A stretch of DNA of 64,000 nt from Wocania arenilitoris (GCF_021728535.1 NZ_JAKKDU010000010.1:1-64000), one strand, 5' to 3'. Positions 26,791 to 36,890 are shown, counted from the stretch's first letter. Notes: a model not told the origin generated them from the letters alone. Program-made: numbers and translations.

Positions 26791-27106
26791 GGAATTATGC
26801 AGTTATAAAATTTTGTACTGTTGTGTAATAATACTAACAAGAAGTTTCTGAAACTTTTTGCAGCAAGAGTTTCAATCTCATATAAAACACAGATCTTACT
26901 TTCTTTTTTTTATTCGGCTACACTCAGGACAAGCATATAAATTTTAAAAACCGAAAGTTGATGTGACTGAAAAAGCAATATAATATTATAAAACAATCGA
27001 GTCTACCTGACAATAGAAAGGCGTTTTTAGTAGCTATAATACAAATAACTGTCCTTGTAATACCAATTTAATTTTATGATGTCGTTATATTTGTATATCT
27101 TTAAGG
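26791..27106. other. Intergenic region left of the IS630 remnant
   Basis: About 315 AT-rich bases with no gene. A short perfect inverted repeat AAGTTTC-T-GAAACTT lies near 26843-26857. No promoter boxes or further transposon ends were recognised. Confidence 0.4.
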
Positions 27107-27468
27107 ATGGCAAAACCACAAGAATTCGCAATCAAAGAAAGTGTAGCAGAACTTGTTTCACTCCGCAAAAAGCAACCAAATTTCAGATTTGAAAAAGAAT
27201 CATTTGGCTCATTGAACTGAAAGGTAAAAAATTCAAGACTAGAAAAAAGCTCTGTGAATATTTAAGCATCAGCACCAGAACACAACAGCGCTGGACTAAA
27301 GAATACATTACCAATGGTATACAAGGCCTACTGTCTGACCAGCCGAAAAACAAAAAGTCCAAGATTATCACAGAGCAGATCCACAATGGATTGTCCGCAC
27401 GTGTCAATTCAAGCGACAATGGTTTCTTGGGTTATTGGGATGCGCAACAATGGGGCTGTTCAGAATAA
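27107..27468 (+). pseudogene. IS630-type transposase, N-terminal fragment with frameshift
   Basis: From an ATG at 27107 the reading frame gives MAKPQEFAIKESVAELVSL and stops early; moving one frame at an A-run near 27192-27196 restores a long reading (WLIELKGKKFKTRKKLCEYL, then STRTQQRWTKEYITNGIQGL, then GFLGYWDAQQWG) up to a TAA at 27466-27468. This is the helix-turn-helix N-terminal part of IS630/Tc1-mariner-like transposases. The catalytic DDE part is missing. The loss of a single A in a homopolymer plus a 3' truncation explain the decay. It is more GC-rich than its flanks, as expected for an import. Confidence 0.75.
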
Positions 27469-27984
27469 ATCCGTGAGAATCGCTTATTTTAAATTTTAAT
27501 AACCATATAAACTTAATATTGAAAAGAATTACAGCAATTTCTGGGATTTTTTTAACATGCTGTTTTAAACAAATTATAGTTATTATCATAAAAAAAGTTT
27601 CATTGTTTTAGTATTGAATTATTCACTGAATAATCCAATATAAAAGAGTATAATAATTAACTCTGATATTTAAACAGAGTTTTATAAAAAAAACTTAGCA
27701 CTACAATTTTTTTAAAAACAAAACTACTAGTTTGAATTTCTTTTTTATAAAACACGCTTCATAAAATACGATCGCGCTGACTATTAAAAGTTTTAGAATG
27801 AAGTATAAACTGGTGTTTGCTTAACCTATACGAAAAAATATAATTAATAAAAAAAATATTCGGTAACATGCAAATAAAATCGTTTTTAAACGATTTTATT
27901 AATTTTTTACATCATTTATATTTATAAATCATGTAATTTATATGTGATAAATATCATGTATTCAAATAAACAAAAAGAAAAAAG
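27469..27984. other. AT-rich region upstream of the metalloprotease
   Basis: About 515 bases with very high AT content and no gene. The one clear structure is a 13-base inverted repeat at 27873-27900, listed separately. I found no full promoter consensus before the metalloprotease. Confidence 0.4.
27873..27908 (+). terminator. Perfect 13-bp hairpin followed by a T-run
   Basis: AATAAAATCGTTT and its exact reverse complement are separated by two T residues; AATTTTTT follows on the plus strand. The shape is that of an intrinsic terminator, though no intact gene precedes it. It lies about 80 bases before the metalloprotease ATG and may instead control that gene. Confidence 0.55.
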
Positions 27985-29214
27985 ATGAAAAAAAACAATC
28001 CTTTAATTGCATTATTACTATGCATAGTAATGCTTTTTCCGATAAGTATTTTTACTCAAAACGAAATTAATTGTGGCACAATCGATACAACGGAAAATTT
28101 TGAGAATTTTAAAAAGAACTTTAACTTACAAAAGGATGTAAGTAATACTCAAGAAGAGTATATAATTCCAACGGTATTCCATGTTTATGGTACTAGTTTT
28201 AATGGAGATACTGTAACCGATGCAATAGTTCAAGATGCATTGCAAAAAACTAATGAAGATTTTCTTGGTCTTACAAGCGATTGGAATTCTGTTGATCCTG
28301 CGTTTCAAAGTGTAAAAAAGGCTCAACGCGTTACCTTTAAACTAGCTCAAATAGACCCAGAAGGCAATCCTACAACAGGTGTTGTATATTATAGCAATAA
28401 AGCTGGATATGGAAACTCAAGTAGTTATTACACCAATCAAATTGCACAGGATGCATGGGATAATTACAAATATTTTAATGTATATATACAAAATGATTTG
28501 TACGATAATGGTGTAACTAATAATTCAGGAGTATGTTGGTACCCTAGTGTTTCTCAATCTGATCAAGGCATTGCTCGCTGTGTGTATAATGGTGCTTATC
28601 TTGGCACAAATACTAGTGAAAATTTTAGAAGCGTACTAACACATGAATTCGGACACTTTTTTGGTTTAATTCACACTTTTAAAGATGGTTGTCCTACAAA
28701 TAATTGCGCAGAAGAAGGCGACAAATGTTGTGATACGCCTCCAGTGGACAACTCTAGTTTGGGTCAGAATAACAACTGTGAAGGAAATGCTACTAATTGG
28801 GAAAATTTCATGAATTATTCGAGTGATTTTAAAATGTTTACTGCCGATCAAGTAGCCAGAACAGAAGTGGCTTTGCAACATCCTGCAAGAATTACTTTAT
28901 GGCAAGAATCAAACCTTATTGCAACAGGTGTTAGTGTAGGAGACTTATCTATTAACAATCACTTTATTGATGAAGTTGATATTTATCCAAATCCAATAAA
29001 TGATTCTTTTAATATTAGGAGTAACGCATTTAATGGTAAATCTGTAATTATTAATATATACAGTCTATTAGGTGTGAAAATATATCAAAAGGAGTATCTA
29101 AATGTACAGCATACATTAACTATTGATGATGCAATTAAATCTGTAGGATATTATATTGTTAAAGTTATTTTAAAAAATGGAAGAGAAATTAATATACCTG
29201 TTGTAAAAAAATAA
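27985..29214 (+). CDS. M43-type zinc metalloprotease with T9SS sorting domain
   Basis: Secreted protease of 409 residues. A Sec signal (LLLCIVMLFPISIFTQ) comes first. The catalytic domain has THEFGHFFGLIHTF near residue 219, an HExxHxxGxxH zinc site, and a Met-turn in NFMNYSS, both diagnostic of the metzincin M43/pappalysin family (cytophagalysin-like). Cys-rich CPTNNCAEEGDKCCDTPP is typical too. The last 80 residues are a type A T9SS C-terminal domain, starting VDIYPNPINDSFNI and ending VVKK, which directs outer membrane translocation by the type IX system. The gene is bracketed by two broken transposases and may have been acquired with them. Confidence 0.93.
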   Translation: MKKNNPLIALLLCIVMLFPISIFTQNEINCGTIDTTENFENFKKNFNLQKDVSNTQEEYIIPTVFHVYGTSFNGDTVTDAIVQDALQKTNEDFLGLTSDWNSVDPAFQSVKKAQRVTFKLAQIDPEGNPTTGVVYYSNKAGYGNSSSYYTNQIAQDAWDNYKYFNVYIQNDLYDNGVTNNSGVCWYPSVSQSDQGIARCVYNGAYLGTNTSENFRSVLTHEFGHFFGLIHTFKDGCPTNNCAEEGDKCCDTPPVDNSSLGQNNNCEGNATNWENFMNYSSDFKMFTADQVARTEVALQHPARITLWQESNLIATGVSVGDLSINNHFIDEVDIYPNPINDSFNIRSNAFNGKSVIINIYSLLGVKIYQKEYLNVQHTLTIDDAIKSVGYYIVKVILKNGREINIPVVKK

Positions 29215-29240
29215 TTATCAAATTAAACAATTTGATAGCT

Positions 29241-30426
29241 TTAGCAACCAGGGCAAACGCAGTAAACTTTCATTAAATTCAATACTTTGATTAGGTAATG
29301 ATTGTCCCATCCCGCTTTCATGCGTCTGCTCTTGACACCTATTTTGCTTGATTTTTCGTTTTTCAATAAATTGAGTGCAATTTTGTTAAGTATTGAGAAG
29401 TTTTGAGAAGCATTCGCTGTTCTTTTCCTTGAGGCATCCTCTGAGAAAGCTACATCTAGAGTCCAGTGTAGTTTGTTTTCAATAGCCCAATGTGAGCGAA
29501 TAGCTTTTTGGAAGTCTACAGGTTTTGCTTTTAAACTTGATATACAATAACGTGTTGCTGTTTCTGTATTTTTTTCTGAGTTTTTAAATTCTCTTATGCT
29601 TTCTGTTTTTATAATAGTGCTAAGTTTATTCCAATTGTTTTCTATTGGAATAAACTGAAAGTTACTTATAATACTGCATTTGCGAGTTTCTATGCGTTCG
29701 TGATCTAAATCTTCACCTGTAGTGGTTTCTATTGTTTTTCCAAACTTAAACTCATCTTCAATATCTTCTAATAATTGTGATTGATTTGCTTTTACAGCTA
29801 AAATATAATCTGCTTGTTTATCTATAATAGCTGAGACTATTTCAGTTTGACAGCCCATAGCATCAATCGTTACAATGGTATCTTCTAAAGATAAAACTTC
29901 TAATAGTTTTGGAATAGCAGTAATTTATTCATGGTTTTCTATTTTATATTAGGTATTCATGAATGCTTCGCATTTCATTTGATTTTTCGCATACTTTTAC
30001 CTGACCTAGAACAAGGTTGTTATCATTAGCCCAAGCACTAACCATATGAACTGGAGACTTTTTTCCACTTGCTTTTGCACCTCTAATTGTTTTACCATCA
30101 ATAGCAATCACTTCTTTGGGTTGTAGCTGTGCTAAGGTATTAACCCAATTTATAAAACAAGCTTCAAATTGCGCGCTGTCTATATTAGAAAACACACGGT
30201 TAAAGGTGTCGTGAGAAGGAATACCGTTGGGCAAATCAAGAAATGTGCACAGAAACTCTTCTTTGGATTGCGCATAATTTTCCATTTCGTTCCAACTATC
30301 TACACCACAAATCACTGATATTATTCCAATAAGAAGGATGCTTTCTAAATCGTAAAGCTGCTTGTGTGAACGTCTAAAGTCGGGTATTTGACCAAATATG
30401 GTCTTAAGTTTATGTGCTGTTTTTAA
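29241..30426 (-). pseudogene. ISAs1-family transposase, disrupted
   Basis: The protein can be read in two parts. The N-terminal part has IFGQIPDFRRSHKQLYDL, then EFLCTFLDLPNGIPSHDTFN and AIDGKTIRGAKASGKKSPVH (first catalytic Asp). The C-terminal part has VTIDAMGCQTEIVSAIIDK (second Asp), SHWAIENKLHWTLDVAF (catalytic Glu) and KIGVKSRRMKAGWDN. Between them about 49 extra bases, with stops and the palindrome ATTCATGAAT, interrupt what should be KSNE-ITAIPKLLEVL, and shift the frame. The initiator ATG is also missing: the sequence homologous to the start reads LKTAHK from a TTA codon. Full length would be about 370 residues. Element ends could not be defined. Confidence 0.85.
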
Positions 30427-30625
30427 AAATATATAAATTACTGATTATCAGTATAATATACAATTTTAAAATAACAAAAACAACAAATAACGCTTTGATT
30501 TATAGATTATTAGACTAAGAACGGAACAGAAAAAACAAAGCATTTTAAATTTTTACAAATCCGTATTAATAAATGTGAAAAAAGTATTTGTAATAACCAC
30601 TTAAAATTAAGTAATTTTAAAAATT

Positions 30626-30633
30626 TACTTTTG
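30626..30633 (+). promoter_or_regulatory. -7 box of the GH109-type gene
   Basis: TACTTTTG matches TAnnTTTG, 32 bases before the ATG. No -33 TTG stands at the usual distance. Confidence 0.4.
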
Positions 30634-30665
30634 TAAAAGTTATTAAACGTATAAATTCATAATTA

Positions 30666-32066
30666 ATGAAAAATTTAGACCGAAGAAGTTTTATTAAAAA
30701 AACATCCCTTTCTGGAGTTGCTTTAGGATTAGGTAGTATGATGCCCGCTTATTCAGAAAATCACCCAATCTTTAATCATGATGGTAAATACATGGGCGAT
30801 TTTGCTGCTCCTAAGCTAAGCAAAGTACGTGTTGCAATAATTGGTGTTGGTGCCCGTGGTAGGGGACATGCAACGCGGTTAGCTACAATTGAAGGTACCG
30901 AAATTGTTGCTATTAGTGATTTATATGAAGATTTAGCTAATAAATCAGCAGATAAATGTAAAGAAATTGGGAAAGGTTCGCGACATAAAAAAATTGCAGT
31001 ATATCACGGTGCAGAAGATAAGTGGAAATTAATGTTGGATGAAGTAAAACCAGATGCTGTTTTTATTGCTACAAACTGGAATAATCATGCGCCAATGGCT
31101 ATTGAAGCCATGAAAAAAGGAGCGCACGCCTTTGTTGAAGTACCTTTAGCGGTTACATTAGAAGAAATGTGGGATATAGTGATTACTTCTGAGCAAACCC
31201 AAAAGCACTGTATGATGATGGAAAATGTAAATTACGGAAGAGAAGAACTTTTGTATTTAAACATGTGCAGACAAGGTGTTATTGGCGATCTTTTACATGC
31301 TGAAGCTGCTTATATTCACGAATTGCGAGGGCAAATGAATCAACAAGAAAGAGGAACAGGTTCTTGGAGAACACCTCATTATGCGCACAGAAATGGAAAT
31401 CTTTATCCAACACACGGATTAGGACCAGTAGCGCAATATATGAATTTAGCTAGAGGAGAAGATAACTTCAGTAGTTTAGTGTCTTTTTCAACACCAGCAT
31501 TAGGTAGAAAACAATATGCTGAAAAAAACTATGACAAAGACCACAAATGGAATAAACTTGACTATAAAGGTGGAGATATGAACACGTCTATTATTAAAAC
31601 CACATTGGGTAGAACGATTATGATTCAATGGGACGAAACGAGTCCTAGACCTTATTCGCGCCATAATTTAGTGCAAGGTACAAAAGGAACTTTAGCTGGT
31701 TTTCCTACTCGAGTAGCCTTAGATGGTGGTGTTGAAGGTATTACTAAAGATCATCATAGTTGGGCGCAAGGGGATCAGTTAGAGAAAATATATGAAAAAT
31801 ATGAGCACCCACTGTATCTTCGTTTAGGTGAACTATCAAAAAAAATGGGTGGCCATGGCGGAATGGACTTTATGATGCTCTACAGAATAGTGGAGTGCTT
31901 ACGCAATGGTGAACCGTTAGACCAGAACGTTTACGAAGGCTGCCACTGGAGTGCTGTTGCACCATTAAGCGAACAATCGGTAGCTCTTGGTGGAGCGCCA
32001 CAAGCCTTTCCAGATTTTACCAGAGGTAAATGGAAAACTACTGCGCCACTTGGTATATTGAAATAA
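30666..32066 (+). CDS. Gfo/Idh/MocA-type glycosidase, GH109-like (alpha-N-acetylgalactosaminidase)
   Basis: NAD-dependent glycoside hydrolase of the Gfo/Idh/MocA fold, 466 residues. The N-terminus DRRSFIKKTSLSGVALGLGS is a Tat signal, so the folded protein with its bound NAD is exported. The Rossmann motif AIIGVGARGRGH lies near residue 60. Stretches ENVNYGREELLYLNMCRQGV, AYIHELRGQM and NGNLYPTHGLGPVAQYMN are characteristic of GH109 enzymes such as that of Elizabethkingia, which removes terminal alpha-linked GalNAc by an oxidation-elimination mechanism. The true substrate is inferred from the family. A bidirectional terminator follows. Confidence 0.87.
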   Translation: MKNLDRRSFIKKTSLSGVALGLGSMMPAYSENHPIFNHDGKYMGDFAAPKLSKVRVAIIGVGARGRGHATRLATIEGTEIVAISDLYEDLANKSADKCKEIGKGSRHKKIAVYHGAEDKWKLMLDEVKPDAVFIATNWNNHAPMAIEAMKKGAHAFVEVPLAVTLEEMWDIVITSEQTQKHCMMMENVNYGREELLYLNMCRQGVIGDLLHAEAAYIHELRGQMNQQERGTGSWRTPHYAHRNGNLYPTHGLGPVAQYMNLARGEDNFSSLVSFSTPALGRKQYAEKNYDKDHKWNKLDYKGGDMNTSIIKTTLGRTIMIQWDETSPRPYSRHNLVQGTKGTLAGFPTRVALDGGVEGITKDHHSWAQGDQLEKIYEKYEHPLYLRLGELSKKMGGHGGMDFMMLYRIVECLRNGEPLDQNVYEGCHWSAVAPLSEQSVALGGAPQAFPDFTRGKWKTTAPLGILK

Positions 32067-32085
32067 TTTACTTTAAATAGGATTG

Positions 32086-32121
32086 AAAAAAAACCTTAGC
32101 AATTTTGCTGAGGTTTTTTTT
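32086..32121. terminator. Bidirectional intrinsic terminator
   Basis: AACCTTAGCA pairs with TGCTGAGGTT (one wobble) around a four-base loop, with seven A residues before and eight T residues after. It separates the convergent GH109-type gene and the repeat protein gene and should work both ways. Confidence 0.85.
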
Positions 32122-32141
32122 AGTCTTTAGGATAAAAAGAA

Positions 32142-32858
32142 TTAACGTTTTCTCTTTTTATGCTTTTTTATTTTACCATTTTGTTTGTAATAGTAATAGT
32201 TCTCATCATCATCATGCTCATACCAATCATCATCATCATAATCTCTATCTCTTTGGTTGTGGTCAATATCACAAGAACTAACACCACAAATATTACAACT
32301 ATTGCTAAAATGTTTTACTTGTCCACGCGTATGTACAATTTCTCCCCAATGGTTGTATTTTATTATTAAACCTCCAACTTGAGTTAAAGTGCCATTACGC
32401 TTATAATTCATATATATAGAACCAGCACGCTTAAGTCTTCCGTTTCTATCGTAGTTTAAAAATATGTTACCAATACGTCTTACTTTACCATCTCTATCGT
32501 GCGAGATTGAAACACCTCGGTTTCTGTGTCTGTACAATGTATGCTTAACACGTTTGCCAGAAGTGCCATAAGTTGTATTTACATTACTACGTTTAGAAGT
32601 TCTTTTTCTATAATACGAATCATTGTAAAATGTATTCTCATAAGCTGTATTAAAATCGAAACTTCCATCAGGAAATACTAAAAATTCAACACCTCGTTCT
32701 ACAAACATAATAGGTTGTGCATAACGATAGCGTTTCATTTTGTCTAACTTGGTTTTTTGGTTTTTGTAATTTAGCTCTGTTGCTGATACTGTTGCTGATA
32801 CTGTTGTTAATCCTATTAACAAGCCTGTAAATAATAGTACTAATCTTTTCATAATCAT
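32142..32858 (-). CDS. Secreted repeat protein with Asp/Tyr-rich and Lys-rich tail
   Basis: Function unknown. A signal peptide (LVLLFTGLLIGLTTVSA) is followed by a region with at least three short repeats of the form G-x-I-x-x-x-Y-x-R-x-G-x-L, e.g. GNIFLNYDRNGRLKRAG and GSIYMNYKRNGTLTQVG, at about residues 130-175. A CNICGVSSCDIDH cysteine cluster comes near residue 195, then a strongly acidic DRDYDDDDWYEHDDDE run, four Tyr in a row, and a basic end KKHKKRKR. Such tails occur in Bacteroidota envelope proteins of unknown role. Start may be the first or third codon (MIM). Alone on the minus strand. Confidence 0.75.
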   Translation of the reverse strand: MIMKRLVLLFTGLLIGLTTVSATVSATELNYKNQKTKLDKMKRYRYAQPIMFVERGVEFLVFPDGSFDFNTAYENTFYNDSYYRKRTSKRSNVNTTYGTSGKRVKHTLYRHRNRGVSISHDRDGKVRRIGNIFLNYDRNGRLKRAGSIYMNYKRNGTLTQVGGLIIKYNHWGEIVHTRGQVKHFSNSCNICGVSSCDIDHNQRDRDYDDDDWYEHDDDENYYYYKQNGKIKKHKKRKR

Positions 32859-33018
32859 ATAGGATTTAATTAACGCCTACTCTTTAGCTTTTCGGCTTAC
32901 GCTATACTTAGGGGTTTCAATTAATATGCCAAAAATGTAAGTTATTTATAATTAGTGTTTTAATAGTGTGTAAATTGTAATTACTTTTTTTTACTTTTAT
33001 AGAAACCAATTATTTCCA

Positions 33019-34095
33019 ATGGGAAAGGCTACCGAAATATGTAAAAATTGCGAAAAAGAATTTAAAGAGGATTTCGAGTTTTGTCCATATTGTGGGCAAA
33101 AAGCAAAAGACGAACTCACAATTGGTGTTTTATTTTATAACACCATAACTAATTATTTTTCGTTTGATGCTCGATTTTTCAAAAGTTTTTTTCCACTAAT
33201 ATCTAAACCAGGTTATTTAGCATCTCGTTTTATTGAAGGCAAACGCTTGTTATATTTACACCCGGCACAATTGTATTTATTCGTTTCAGTTGTGTTTTTC
33301 TTTTTATTAACAACACTTGTAGTTAGAGACCAAGTACAAGAAATTGATACGGCATTAAAAAAAACTTTAAATAAGCCTATTATATCTGATAGCACAAAGA
33401 TTAAAGCGCAACAGGTTTTAGATTCAATAAAATTAGACAGTATTTTAGCGCCTTTAAAGAAACAAAACCCAGCAATAATTGATGAAAACGAAGTAAAAGT
33501 ATTTGATTCTTTAATAAAAAGTAATACTGAAAAACCTATAACTACCGAGGCTTCTTTTGATTTTGATGTTAAAAAAGTAGATTCTTTAATTGCTGTTGGT
33601 GCTACAGATGAAGATATTTACAAGGCTATGGGTATGAGTGATGATGCAGGTTACTTTAAAAGAAAATATTACGAACAAGGTTTGAAGTTTTACAGGCAGC
33701 GAAATGTTGGACAAGTATTTCAAGCTGCTTATGATACTATTCCTGTTTCTTTATTTATTCTTTTACCAATTTTCGCATTAATATTAAAACTAATGTATAG
33801 AAAACGTGGTACTTATGCTCACCATTTAGTATTTAGTTTTTACTTTTTTTCATTTTTGTTTACAGTATTTAGTATTGTACTTATTGTAAATGTTATTTGG
33901 GATGTTCCAGATTGGATAGATTGGTTTATAGTTCTGTCTACTTATTTTTATTTATTAATAGCAATTAAACATTTTTATAGACAAGGATGGTTTCTTAGTT
34001 TTATTAAAACTGGAATAGCCTCTTTTATTTATTTGATGATTGTAATTCCTATTGCTATAGTTATTATTTTCTTGGTAGGATTTTTGTTTAATTAA
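33019..34095 (+). CDS. DUF3667-type zinc-ribbon membrane protein
   Basis: The N-terminus is a zinc ribbon, CKNCEKEFKEDFEFCPYCGQK. It is followed by the DUF3667 signature (LYLHPAQLYLFVSVVFFFLL) with a first membrane helix near residue 95. A hydrophilic, predicted extracytoplasmic segment of about 120 residues follows, then four more helices from residue 235 to the end. The 358 residues match other Bacteroidota members. Role unknown. It converges on uvrA with 11 bases between the stops. Confidence 0.82.
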   Translation: MGKATEICKNCEKEFKEDFEFCPYCGQKAKDELTIGVLFYNTITNYFSFDARFFKSFFPLISKPGYLASRFIEGKRLLYLHPAQLYLFVSVVFFFLLTTLVVRDQVQEIDTALKKTLNKPIISDSTKIKAQQVLDSIKLDSILAPLKKQNPAIIDENEVKVFDSLIKSNTEKPITTEASFDFDVKKVDSLIAVGATDEDIYKAMGMSDDAGYFKRKYYEQGLKFYRQRNVGQVFQAAYDTIPVSLFILLPIFALILKLMYRKRGTYAHHLVFSFYFFSFLFTVFSIVLIVNVIWDVPDWIDWFIVLSTYFYLLIAIKHFYRQGWFLSFIKTGIASFIYLMIVIPIAIVIIFLVGFLFN

Positions 34096-34106
34096 GAAAA
34101 AAAGCA

Positions 34107-36890
34107 TTAAAGTTTCTCCTTTAAATACTTCCCAGTCTCTGAAGCTTTAATTTTTATAATAACTTCTGGCGCTCCTTCAGCAACTAGATAGCCTCCTGTT
34201 TCACCACCTTTTGGGCCTAAATCAATTATAAAATCTGCACATTTAATAAGCTCCAAATTGTGCTCAACTACAATGATTGAATGTCCTTTTTTTATTAACG
34301 CATTAAACGATTTTAAGAGTTTTTTAATATCGTGAAAATGTAGACCTGTAGTAGGTTCATCAAATATAAAAAGAGCGTTTTGTTTGTTGTTTCCTTTACC
34401 TAAAAACGATGCTAATTTTATACGTTGCGCTTCGCCACCAGAAAGAGTAGAAGAACTTTGTCCTAAAGTAACGTAGCCTAACCCTACATCTTGTAACGGT
34501 TGGAGTTTAGTTTTAATTTTTGTTTGCTTATTAGCATTAAAAAAAGCAATAGCATCATCAATGGTTAGATTTAAAATATCATCTATATTTTTGTTAGCAA
34601 AAGTAACTTCTAAGACTTCTTTTTTAAAACGCTTGCCCTTGCATGTTTCGCATTCTAAATGCACATCTGCCATAAATTGCATTTCAATGGTTACTTCACC
34701 TTCACCTTTACAAGTCTCACAACGTCCGCCATCTACGTTAAATGAAAAATGTTTAGCTTGGTAATTTCGTATTGTGCTCAATTTTTGTTTTGAAAATAAA
34801 GCACGAATATCATCGTAGGCCTTTATGTAGGTAACAGGGTTTGATCTTGAGGATCGACCAATTGGGTTTTGGTCTACAAACTCAATATGCTTTATATTGC
34901 TAAAATTGCCTTCTAAACTTGTAAACTGTCCTGGTTTATCACCAAAATCGGTTAGTCGTTTTTGTAAGGCGGGATATAAAATCTTTTTAACTAATGTGCT
35001 TTTTCCGCTACCAGAAACGCCCGTAACAACAGTTAGCATGCCTAAAGGAAAACTTACATCAATATTTTTTAAATTATTTTCTCGAGCCCCAATAATATTG
35101 ACATAATATTTAGATGTTCTGCGCGTTTTTGGTAATTCAATTTTTAACTTTTTATTTAAATATTGTGCTGTTAAAGAATTTGATATAAGAATATCTTTAT
35201 AAGTGCCATTAGCAACTACGTGACCACCAAAAGTTCCTGCTTCTGGACCAATATCAATAATGCTATCGGCAGCTTTCATTATATCTTCATCGTGTTCAAC
35301 TACAATAACGGTATTGCCTAAATCACGTAATTGTTTTAAAACCAAAATTAAACGTTCGGTGTCTTTGGGGTGTAAACCAATACTAGGCTCGTCTAAAATA
35401 TACATAGAGCCAACCAAACTACTTCCTAATGATGTTGCGAGATTTATACGCTGACTTTCGCCACCAGAAAGAGTATTCGATTTTCTGTTTAAAGTTAAAT
35501 AGTCTAACCCAACATTTGATAGGAATAGCAATCTGTTATTAATTTCTTTTAAAAGCCTATTTGCTATTTGTGTGTCGTAATCATTTAGCTCTAATTGCTT
35601 AAAAAAAGTTGCTAATTTATCTAATGGCATTTCAACCAAATTAGTTATTGTGGCGCCATTAATTTTTACATAATTAGCTTCAATACGAAGGCGTTTGCCG
35701 TTGCATACTTTACATTTTGTTTTTCCGCGATAGCGCGATAGCATAACACGATTTTGAATTTTATAGGCTTTAGATTCTAATTCAGCAAAGAATGAATTTA
35801 AACCTTCAAAATATTGATTACCAGTCCAAATAAGTTGTTTTTGGTTGTCGCTTAGCTCAAAATATGGCTTATGAATAGGGAAGTTGAATTTATGAGAACT
35901 ATTTACCAACTGGTCTCTGTACCAACTCATACTTTCTCCTCGCCAAGGAAAAATGGCGTTTTCGTAAATAGATAATCCTGTGTTTGGAATTACTAAATCG
36001 TCGTCAATCCCAATAATATCACCATAACCTTCACATTTTGGACAAGCTCCGTACGGATTATTAAAACTGAATAAATGTACATTCGGTTCTAAAAAAGTAA
36101 TACCATCTAACTCAAATTTGTTACTAAATATGTGTTGTTCACTATTTGATAAGCTTTCTATAATACATTCGCCTTTACCTTCAAAAAAGGCAGTTTGAAC
36201 GGCATCAGCTAAACGATTAAAAAAATCATCCTCATCTCTAATAATAATTCTATCAATAACTAAAAAGATGTTTTTATACTCAGAAATATCTTTTGCTTCG
36301 TCAATTCTGATAACCTCGTTATTTACTTTAATCCTCGCATAACCCTGCTGATTTAAAGTTTTAAGTTTATCGCTCATTAATCGTCCTTCTTCTAAATGAA
36401 TAGGAGCCAGGAGCAATAGTTTTTCGCCCTCAGTAAAGGTTTTTAAGTGCTTTAAAACATCAGTAACGCTATCTTTTTTTACTTCATTTCCAGAAACAGG
36501 CGAGTAGGTTTTGCCTATTCTAGCAAAAAGCAGTTTTAAATAGTCGTAAATCTCGGTAGTTGTGCCAACAGTTGAGCGAGGATTGGTTGAGTTTACTTTT
36601 TGCTCAATAGCTATTGCTGGAGCAATTCCTTTTATATAATCCACCTTAGGTTTGTTTAGACGACCTAAAAATTGGCGTGCATAACTAGATAAGCTTTCAA
36701 CATAGCGTCTTTGTCCCTCGGCATAAAGCGTATCAAAGGCTAAACTGGACTTTCCAGAGCCTGATAAACCTGTGATAACTACCAATTTATTTCTAGGGAT
36801 AACAACATCTATATTTTTTAAGTTATGCAATTTTGCACCTTTTATGATGATGTTTTGCTTTGGGTTTACTTTAGAAATATTAGTAATCAT
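34107..36890 (-). CDS. uvrA: Excinuclease ABC subunit A
   Basis: DNA damage sensor of nucleotide excision repair; loads UvrB at lesions. It has two ABC ATPase modules: Walker A GLSGSGKSS near residue 42 and GVSGSGKST near residue 622, signature motifs TLSGGESQRI and TLSGGEAQRI, and zinc fingers CPKCEGYGD, CKVCNGKR and CETCKGEGEV with CETCKGKRFK. The 927 residues agree with the family. A -7 box (TATCTTTG on the minus strand, 36914-36921) lies about 25 bases upstream of the ATG. Monocistronic. Confidence 0.97.
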   Translation of the reverse strand: MITNISKVNPKQNIIIKGAKLHNLKNIDVVIPRNKLVVITGLSGSGKSSLAFDTLYAEGQRRYVESLSSYARQFLGRLNKPKVDYIKGIAPAIAIEQKVNSTNPRSTVGTTTEIYDYLKLLFARIGKTYSPVSGNEVKKDSVTDVLKHLKTFTEGEKLLLLAPIHLEEGRLMSDKLKTLNQQGYARIKVNNEVIRIDEAKDISEYKNIFLVIDRIIIRDEDDFFNRLADAVQTAFFEGKGECIIESLSNSEQHIFSNKFELDGITFLEPNVHLFSFNNPYGACPKCEGYGDIIGIDDDLVIPNTGLSIYENAIFPWRGESMSWYRDQLVNSSHKFNFPIHKPYFELSDNQKQLIWTGNQYFEGLNSFFAELESKAYKIQNRVMLSRYRGKTKCKVCNGKRLRIEANYVKINGATITNLVEMPLDKLATFFKQLELNDYDTQIANRLLKEINNRLLFLSNVGLDYLTLNRKSNTLSGGESQRINLATSLGSSLVGSMYILDEPSIGLHPKDTERLILVLKQLRDLGNTVIVVEHDEDIMKAADSIIDIGPEAGTFGGHVVANGTYKDILISNSLTAQYLNKKLKIELPKTRRTSKYYVNIIGARENNLKNIDVSFPLGMLTVVTGVSGSGKSTLVKKILYPALQKRLTDFGDKPGQFTSLEGNFSNIKHIEFVDQNPIGRSSRSNPVTYIKAYDDIRALFSKQKLSTIRNYQAKHFSFNVDGGRCETCKGEGEVTIEMQFMADVHLECETCKGKRFKKEVLEVTFANKNIDDILNLTIDDAIAFFNANKQTKIKTKLQPLQDVGLGYVTLGQSSSTLSGGEAQRIKLASFLGKGNNKQNALFIFDEPTTGLHFHDIKKLLKSFNALIKKGHSIIVVEHNLELIKCADFIIDLGPKGGETGGYLVAEGAPEVIIKIKASETGKYLKEKL

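Noticed and set aside
27183-27589. Minus-strand and plus-strand frames of 60-80 codons around the IS630 remnant
   Set aside because: They are out-of-frame readings of the decayed transposase and of AT-rich DNA.
29944-30315. Separate 123-residue protein starting MICGVDSW
   Set aside because: The frame continues upstream with clear ISAs1 homology, and its end is caused by the 49-base insertion, so it is part of one pseudogene.
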